Below, in pieces: positions 63,271 through 64,000 of a DNA stretch of 64,000 bases; within the stretch, counting starts at the first letter, position 1; each line of letters opens with the position of its first letter. The translations under genes were made by a program, and so were the position numbers. Source of the DNA: Candidatus Zixiibacteriota bacterium (GTDB taxonomy: Bacteria > Zixibacteria > MSB-5A5 > JAABVY01); NCBI GenBank assembly GCA_011056555.1, contig DSEQ01000037.1, forward strand, positions 1 through 64,000. The letters are read 5' to 3'. The notes beneath the pieces are model-generated. The model did no database searches and was not told where the DNA came from. It worked only from the letters and a program-made list of their open reading frames with translations.

Positions 63271-64000
63271 TCACTTTTTATTTTTCTGCAGTTTTTGGGT
63301 CAATTCATAATTTACTGAGGGATCTATTCCGATCTCGACCAGAGACAATTCATCTGATGTTATCGCTTCTTTTAAATTGTCATGAAGTTCCTCAAGATTC
63401 GAGGGAGAATAGCCCTTGATTCCAAAGCTTTCGGCATATTTTTTAAAATCCGGATTGGTCAATTGAGTGCCGTATTTCCTTCCGGTATGCGAAACCTGTT
63501 TCCACGAGATCAGGCCGTAATCATTGTCATTAAAAACAATGATAGCGTAATTGGCGCCGATTCTTTTGGCAGTTTCGATCTCCTGGGCGTTCATCAAAAA
63601 GCCGCCGTCACCCATCGCGGCAACGACCTTTTTATCCGGGTGGGCCAGTTTCGCGGCAATCCCGCCCGGCAGAGCGATACCCATGCTGGCCAGGCCGTTG
63701 GAAATAATGACCGAATTCGGTTCATGCACAGGGTAATTGCGCCCTATCCACATCTTATGAGCGCCGACATCTGAAATTAGTATATCTCCCGGGTCCATCA
63801 ATTCGCGTATGATATGCAATGTGCCGGGGATGGTGAAGCAATGATCGCCCTTAAGCTTGTATGAATTCAGATCATCCATAATCGCTTTGCGTATGGGGCG
63901 ATACCATTCAGTGTCGTAGTCGACCCCCTCCGCCTTAATTTTGATGTTCAATTCCCAGAAGACTGCCGAGATATCGCAGACTATTTCCAGTTCGGGATGA
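63271..64000 (-). CDS. TPP-dependent enzyme (acetolactate-synthase-like), partial at right edge
   Basis: The frame is open from base 63999 to the stop at 63271, at least 243 residues; a TTG at 63951 is not a start because homologous sequence continues past it (EIVCDISAVFWEL). The visible part is the C-terminal pyrophosphate-binding domain. The TPP/Mg motif begins MGDGGFLMN and ends VFNDNDYG, with the catalytic-domain loop SNGLASMGIALPGGIAAK before it. Acetolactate synthases, pyruvate oxidases and related decarboxylases share this; the specific substrate is not decided. An adjacent aldehyde dehydrogenase suggests keto-acid decarboxylation followed by aldehyde oxidation. Confidence 0.85.
   Translation of the reverse strand, partial: HPELEIVCDISAVFWELNIKIKAEGVDYDTEWYRPIRKAIMDDLNSYKLKGDHCFTIPGTLHIIRELMDPGDILISDVGAHKMWIGRNYPVHEPNSVIISNGLASMGIALPGGIAAKLAHPDKKVVAAMGDGGFLMNAQEIETAKRIGANYAIIVFNDNDYGLISWKQVSHTGRKYGTQLTNPDFKKYAESFGIKGYSPSNLEELHDNLKEAITSDELSLVEIGIDPSVNYELTQKLQKNKK

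Noticed and set aside
1-64000. CRISPR array, prophage, rRNA operon or integrase with attachment sites
   Set aside because: No regularly spaced direct repeats, phage structural genes, rRNA sequence or integrase were seen; the only mobile-type gene is the RAYT.

Overview
The window looks like a bacterial chromosome segment of middling GC from a Gram-negative, anaerobe-leaning lineage rich in secreted proteins. The evidence is Tat and lipoprotein signals, an outer-membrane porin ending in Phe, a Wza/Wzz exopolysaccharide locus, a sodium-pumping decarboxylase and a NuoEFG-like iron-sulfur flavoprotein module. Several large secreted proteins end in dockerin-like calcium-loop repeats. That combination fits FCB-group candidate phyla such as Zixibacteria or relatives; this is an inference, because no marker gene proves it.

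Region by region. 1-2212 (minus) is the 5' part of a large secreted Asp-box (BNR) protein cut by the window edge. 2969-9340 (plus) is a four-gene redox operon: a NuoE-like protein with a zinc-ribbon tail, a NuoF-GltD fusion, a NuoG-N-terminal-like ferredoxin, and a GltS-type FMN domain protein without a glutaminase. 9778-13101 holds two small RRM RNA-binding proteins around a FabH-like synthase and a GNAT protein. 13236-15410 is a TetR-radical SAM operon, followed by tRNA-Gln(CUG) and gltX with a 55-residue coiled-coil gene. 17799-19999 pairs a DASS transporter with a CBS protein. 20053-22128 (minus) is a DUF1858 / DUF6599 lipoprotein / Tat-exported DUF362 operon.

22252-34157 is a secreted-protein island. 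Two tandem paralogues precede two giant proteases, one S1 lysyl-endopeptidase-like and one S8 subtilase. The proteases are transcribed divergently and share a roughly 1,070-residue C-terminal architecture. All four proteins end in dockerin-like repeats and a Cys/Pro tail. A porin, a small membrane protein and a GDPD follow. 37078-46470 is an exopolysaccharide operon: RmlD-like, Wza, an unusually short Wzz, WecB, a heparinase-like lyase and an initiating sugar-phosphate transferase.

46507-50424 (minus) is a MoxR-DUF58-Nfo-YchF operon. 52464-58210 (minus) holds maeB and oadGAB, a malate/oxaloacetate/pyruvate node coupled to sodium export. 58583-61091 carries two tandem beta-propeller lipoproteins and a third secreted gene that runs into a REP hairpin next to a REP-associated tyrosine transposase (RAYT). 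Four related nested hairpins (50.6, 61.06, 61.63 and 61.8 kb) form one REP family. The window ends with an aldehyde dehydrogenase and a partial acetolactate-synthase-like TPP enzyme.

The most interesting items are the four-gene flavin/Fe-S module, which may be an undescribed bifurcating or confurcating enzyme; the two unrelated proteases with one shared export/anchor tail; and the RAYT/REP family. No CRISPR array, rRNA or prophage was seen.
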